Source of the DNA: Paramicrosporidium saccamoebae
Taxonomy: Eukaryota > Rozellomycota
NCBI GenBank assembly: GCA_002794465.1
Contig: MTSL01000208.1
Coordinates: 103,793-167,792 of the forward strand
DNA length: 64,000 bases
Direction of reading: 5' to 3'
This document shows, one piece after another, positions 62,000 to 64,000 of the stretch. How positions within the stretch are numbered: the stretch's first letter is position 1; every line of letters begins with the position of its first letter. The notes under the pieces were generated by a model. It was not told where the DNA came from. It made no database searches and was given only the letters and a program-made list of their open reading frames with translations. Both the position numbers and the translations under genes were made by a program.

Positions 62000-62869
62000 T
62001 CAGTCATGTTTTGGCCTCTTAGTGATATAGTCCTGCCGATGTTTTGCAGTGTACCGACGGTCAGGGTTTTGGGCGTAATCATCCTGGATCAGCCCGTAGA
62101 AGAAGGAAAAGATGTACAGCAAATCATCAAAAGCCTGTGTAGTCTGTCCATGCTGATGCTGGTGGAGCTCTTGGAAAAAATGATGCACTGCTTCAATGGT
62201 AGAGAGACAGTGCGGGCCAATCTGCTGATATCGCCAAAATAACGTCTTGTTAGACTCGTTCAGTTTTACTCTCCTCGTGAGGTGTTGCAAACAGGACGAC
62301 TTTACCATGGCCTTTGCTTGCTGCCAGGTGCCATCAATCACCACCAGTCGTTTAACGTCTCGCCAATCTATCTCGTCTACTCGTTGCGCAGTTTCGTCGG
62401 GAAAGAGCAAAACTGATTCATTGGGATCTAAGGCAGCCAAGCGGTCCATTGTTTCCTGTGTCTTTGGATCATAAGTTGTCAATGTGACGTCCTCCGGAGC
62501 GAGCAGTTTGGCGTGAACCGCAGTGCTCTTTCCCTCCAACTCTCTGGCATGTTTCACCACGAGCAACTCTAGCGGCAGACTGACTTGAGGAACCTCCAAC
62601 CCAGGAGCAAGTCGCACACACCGATAGCAGAAATATCGGACACTTTTTTTGCATCCTTCACAGACATGACGTTCCTCAACTGCTCGCAAAGGCGAATGAG
62701 AGGAGATGCGCAGAGAACTAAACGGCGATGATGAAAGAGTTGGGGACGATGACTCGGACAATGGAAATGACGGCTCGGATAATGGAGATGACGACTCGGA
62801 TAGTGATGGCGACTCGGATAATGGAAATGACGACTCGGGTAGTGACAATGACAAGGGAAACTCTTCCAT
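62000..62869 (-). CDS. tRNA-uridine aminocarboxypropyltransferase (DTWD1 family)
   Basis: DTW-domain enzyme that makes acp3U in tRNA from S-adenosylmethionine. Single exon, 289 residues. Ser/Pro/Leu-rich N-terminus (residues 1-60) encoded by short repeats, then a zinc-like CEGCKKSVRYFCYRC pair, LELLVVKHARE, and the catalytic signature VVIDGTWQQAKAM (D-x-T-W). RYQQIGPHCLSTIEAVHHFF is the second family block. The DTWD1 rather than DTWD2 type is suggested by the tandem Cys pairs. Its ATG is only 8 bp from the proposed NAD kinase ATG on the other strand. Confidence 0.9.
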   Translation of the reverse strand: MEEFPLSLSLPESSFPLSESPSLSESSSPLSEPSFPLSESSSPTLSSSPFSSLRISSHSPLRAVEERHVCEGCKKSVRYFCYRCVRLAPGLEVPQVSLPLELLVVKHARELEGKSTAVHAKLLAPEDVTLTTYDPKTQETMDRLAALDPNESVLLFPDETAQRVDEIDWRDVKRLVVIDGTWQQAKAMVKSSCLQHLTRRVKLNESNKTLFWRYQQIGPHCLSTIEAVHHFFQELHQHQHGQTTQAFDDLLYIFSFFYGLIQDDYAQNPDRRYTAKHRQDYITKRPKHD

Positions 62870-62877
62870 GGCCCCGG

Positions 62878-63778
62878 ATGCTCCGGTGGGGTAGTCAAAC
62901 CCTTCCCAATGCCGCCTTGTTGAGGATGCAGCAACGTCTGGTCCTTATCTATGGAAAAAAACCACAAGCATTAGAGGTTCTGCAGAGTGCAATTGCGAGG
63001 AGGAGGAAATTCACTTTGCTGAAGGGCGATGCTTCCAAATTGCGGGATGAAATCGACTTGGTGGTGACGTATGGTGGAGATGGGACGTTTCTGCAGGCAG
63101 CCTCTCTCTTCCCCGAACGTGCACCAACATTCATGCCCATATCCGGGGGAAGTTTGGGATTCATGCTGCCATGGGAGCTGCGAAAGCTTAAATCGGCATT
63201 TCCCTCCATAGCCGATGGCACTATTGTGAACAGAATGCGTCTGAGCGTGTCCATCGAGGGCCACGCCAACATGACGGCACTAAATGAAGTCAACATTCAT
63301 CGAGGTGCATCTCCGAGCTTAACTCGGCTGGATTGCAGTATTAATGGCCAACTGCTTACCGAAGTGATTGCTGATGGGTACGGTCCATGATGCCGGAGCA
63401 TCACTTTGTAGGCTATTGTTGTCTACCCCAACGGGCTCAACTGCCTATTCATTGTCGGCTGGTGGACCTATCATCCATCCATCTGTAGAGGGAATGCTTC
63501 TAACGCCCATCTGTCCGCGTTCGTTGTCATTCCGGCCCGCCATCCTGCCGTCTTCCTCCGAGGTGTGTGTCACTGTCAATCCCTCAAGCCGCGCCGTGGC
63601 CCAAGTTTCTCTGGACGGACATTTGCCCATCGAGCTAACTCAGACGTCAAGAGTGACTATTCGACGCTCATCCCATCCCATCTCAGTGCTCTCTCCGGTC
63701 GATGTCACCCGGGAATGGATCCAGAGCATTAATGACCTACTTGAATATAATCGTCGCTTCAAGGAACGTCATGCGTAG
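62878..63778 (+). CDS. NAD/NADH kinase
   Basis: ATP-NAD kinase making NADP(H). Exons 62878-63377 and 63412-63778 (288 residues; 34-nt intron). Catalytic VTYGGDGTFLQAASLF (GGDGT), SGGSLGFMLPW, the substrate loop ALNEVNIHRG and, across the intron, [23 protein letters not shown] are all present. The N-terminus MLRWGSQTLPNAALLRMQQR is basic and amphipathic, suggesting a mitochondrial form like Pos5; an internal ATG at 62926 would give a cytosolic form. Small for the family but complete. Confidence 0.94.
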
Positions 63779-63822
63779 AATCCATAAAAGGCAATTTATT
63801 ATGCATATATCCGGGATCCATT

Positions 63823-64000
63823 ATGGTTGGCGATGCATCGAGGCGGGTGCATGTGCTGCAGGACACACCGCAGCTGAGGGCAATGCTGACCATGATTCGC
63901 GACCAGAATACGTCGCGTTCCGACTTTGTGTTTTATTCGGACCGCATTATTCGCCTCCTTGTGGAGGAAGGTAGTCGACCCAAATGCTCATGACCATAGG
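63823..64000 (+). CDS. FUR1: Uracil phosphoribosyltransferase, 5' part
   Basis: Pyrimidine salvage enzyme converting uracil and PRPP to UMP. Only the first exon (63823-63970) and an intron (63971-63999, 29 nt) are inside the window. VHVLQDTPQLRAMLTMIRDQ followed by NTSRSDFVFYSDRIIRLLVEE matches the Fur1/UPRT N-terminus closely, including the T-x-R-x-D-F-x-F-Y-x-D-R block. The PRPP-binding loop and uracil-binding end lie beyond the window. The vertebrate-type UPRT homologue, which lacks activity, cannot be excluded from this piece alone. Confidence 0.87.

Overview
This window looks like nuclear DNA from a fungus with a very compact genome. About 46 genes fill 64 kb on both strands, with intergenic spacers often under 150 bp. 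Two tandem GT15 (Kre2/Mnt1) mannosyltransferases, a family known essentially from fungi, support a fungal origin. The most striking feature is the introns: I could place about 69 complete spliceosomal introns by restoring protein homology, and all but the snoRNA-bearing one are 28-38 nt long, with a branch-like CTAAY/TGAC about 8-12 nt before the AG. The gene set (succinate dehydrogenase, a complex I subunit, complex III/IV assembly factors, mitochondrial MetRS, a PPR protein) says the mitochondrion respires. A small early-diverging fungus of the Rozellomycota/Cryptomycota type, such as a Paramicrosporidium relative, would fit, but that placement is inference.

Layout. 1-5.5 kb: end of fumarylacetoacetase, a P5B ATPase, Sdh5. 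5.9-12.1 kb: C2H2 factor, gamma-tubulin (interrupted by a 152-base N gap), NF-YC, DPH2 and CWC25. 12.5-18.4 kb: primase small subunit, UTP15, CDC27, a rhomboid-like EGF protein. 19-25 kb: two mannosyltransferases, AFG2, a Rogdi/Rav2 protein, a twin-CX9C protein. 25-36.8 kb: MCM4, a catalytically dead aspartic protease, SEC24, G3BP, a Qa-SNARE. 36.8-43 kb: an intronic C/D snoRNA of the U25/snR56 type, UTP7, a MICOS-like protein, a bHLH factor, a repeat-bearing gene-poor stretch, SDH1. 43-55 kb: UBR1, U1-C, MSM1, a PPR protein, LYRM7/MZM1, an NmrA-like protein, NDUFA1. 55-64 kb: centrin, a coiled-coil protein, SDE2, an SRP40/NOLC1 protein, ornithine decarboxylase antizyme with a +1 frameshift, DTWD1, NAD kinase and the start of uracil phosphoribosyltransferase.

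Functional threads. Splicing: CWC25, U1-C and SDE2 lie in a genome that must excise minimal introns. Ribosome biogenesis: UTP15, UTP7, AFG2, SRP40 and a snoRNA guide aimed at 18S rRNA. Mitochondria: SDH1 with its flavinylation factor Sdh5, LYRM7, CMC2, NDUFA1, MSM1. Microtubule organisation: gamma-tubulin, centrin and a possible augmin-like subunit. Polyamines: antizyme and a P5B ATPase.

No transposon, CRISPR array, rRNA or convincing tRNA was seen. Gene models were built by hand from the sequence; all complete multi-exon models have coding lengths divisible by three.
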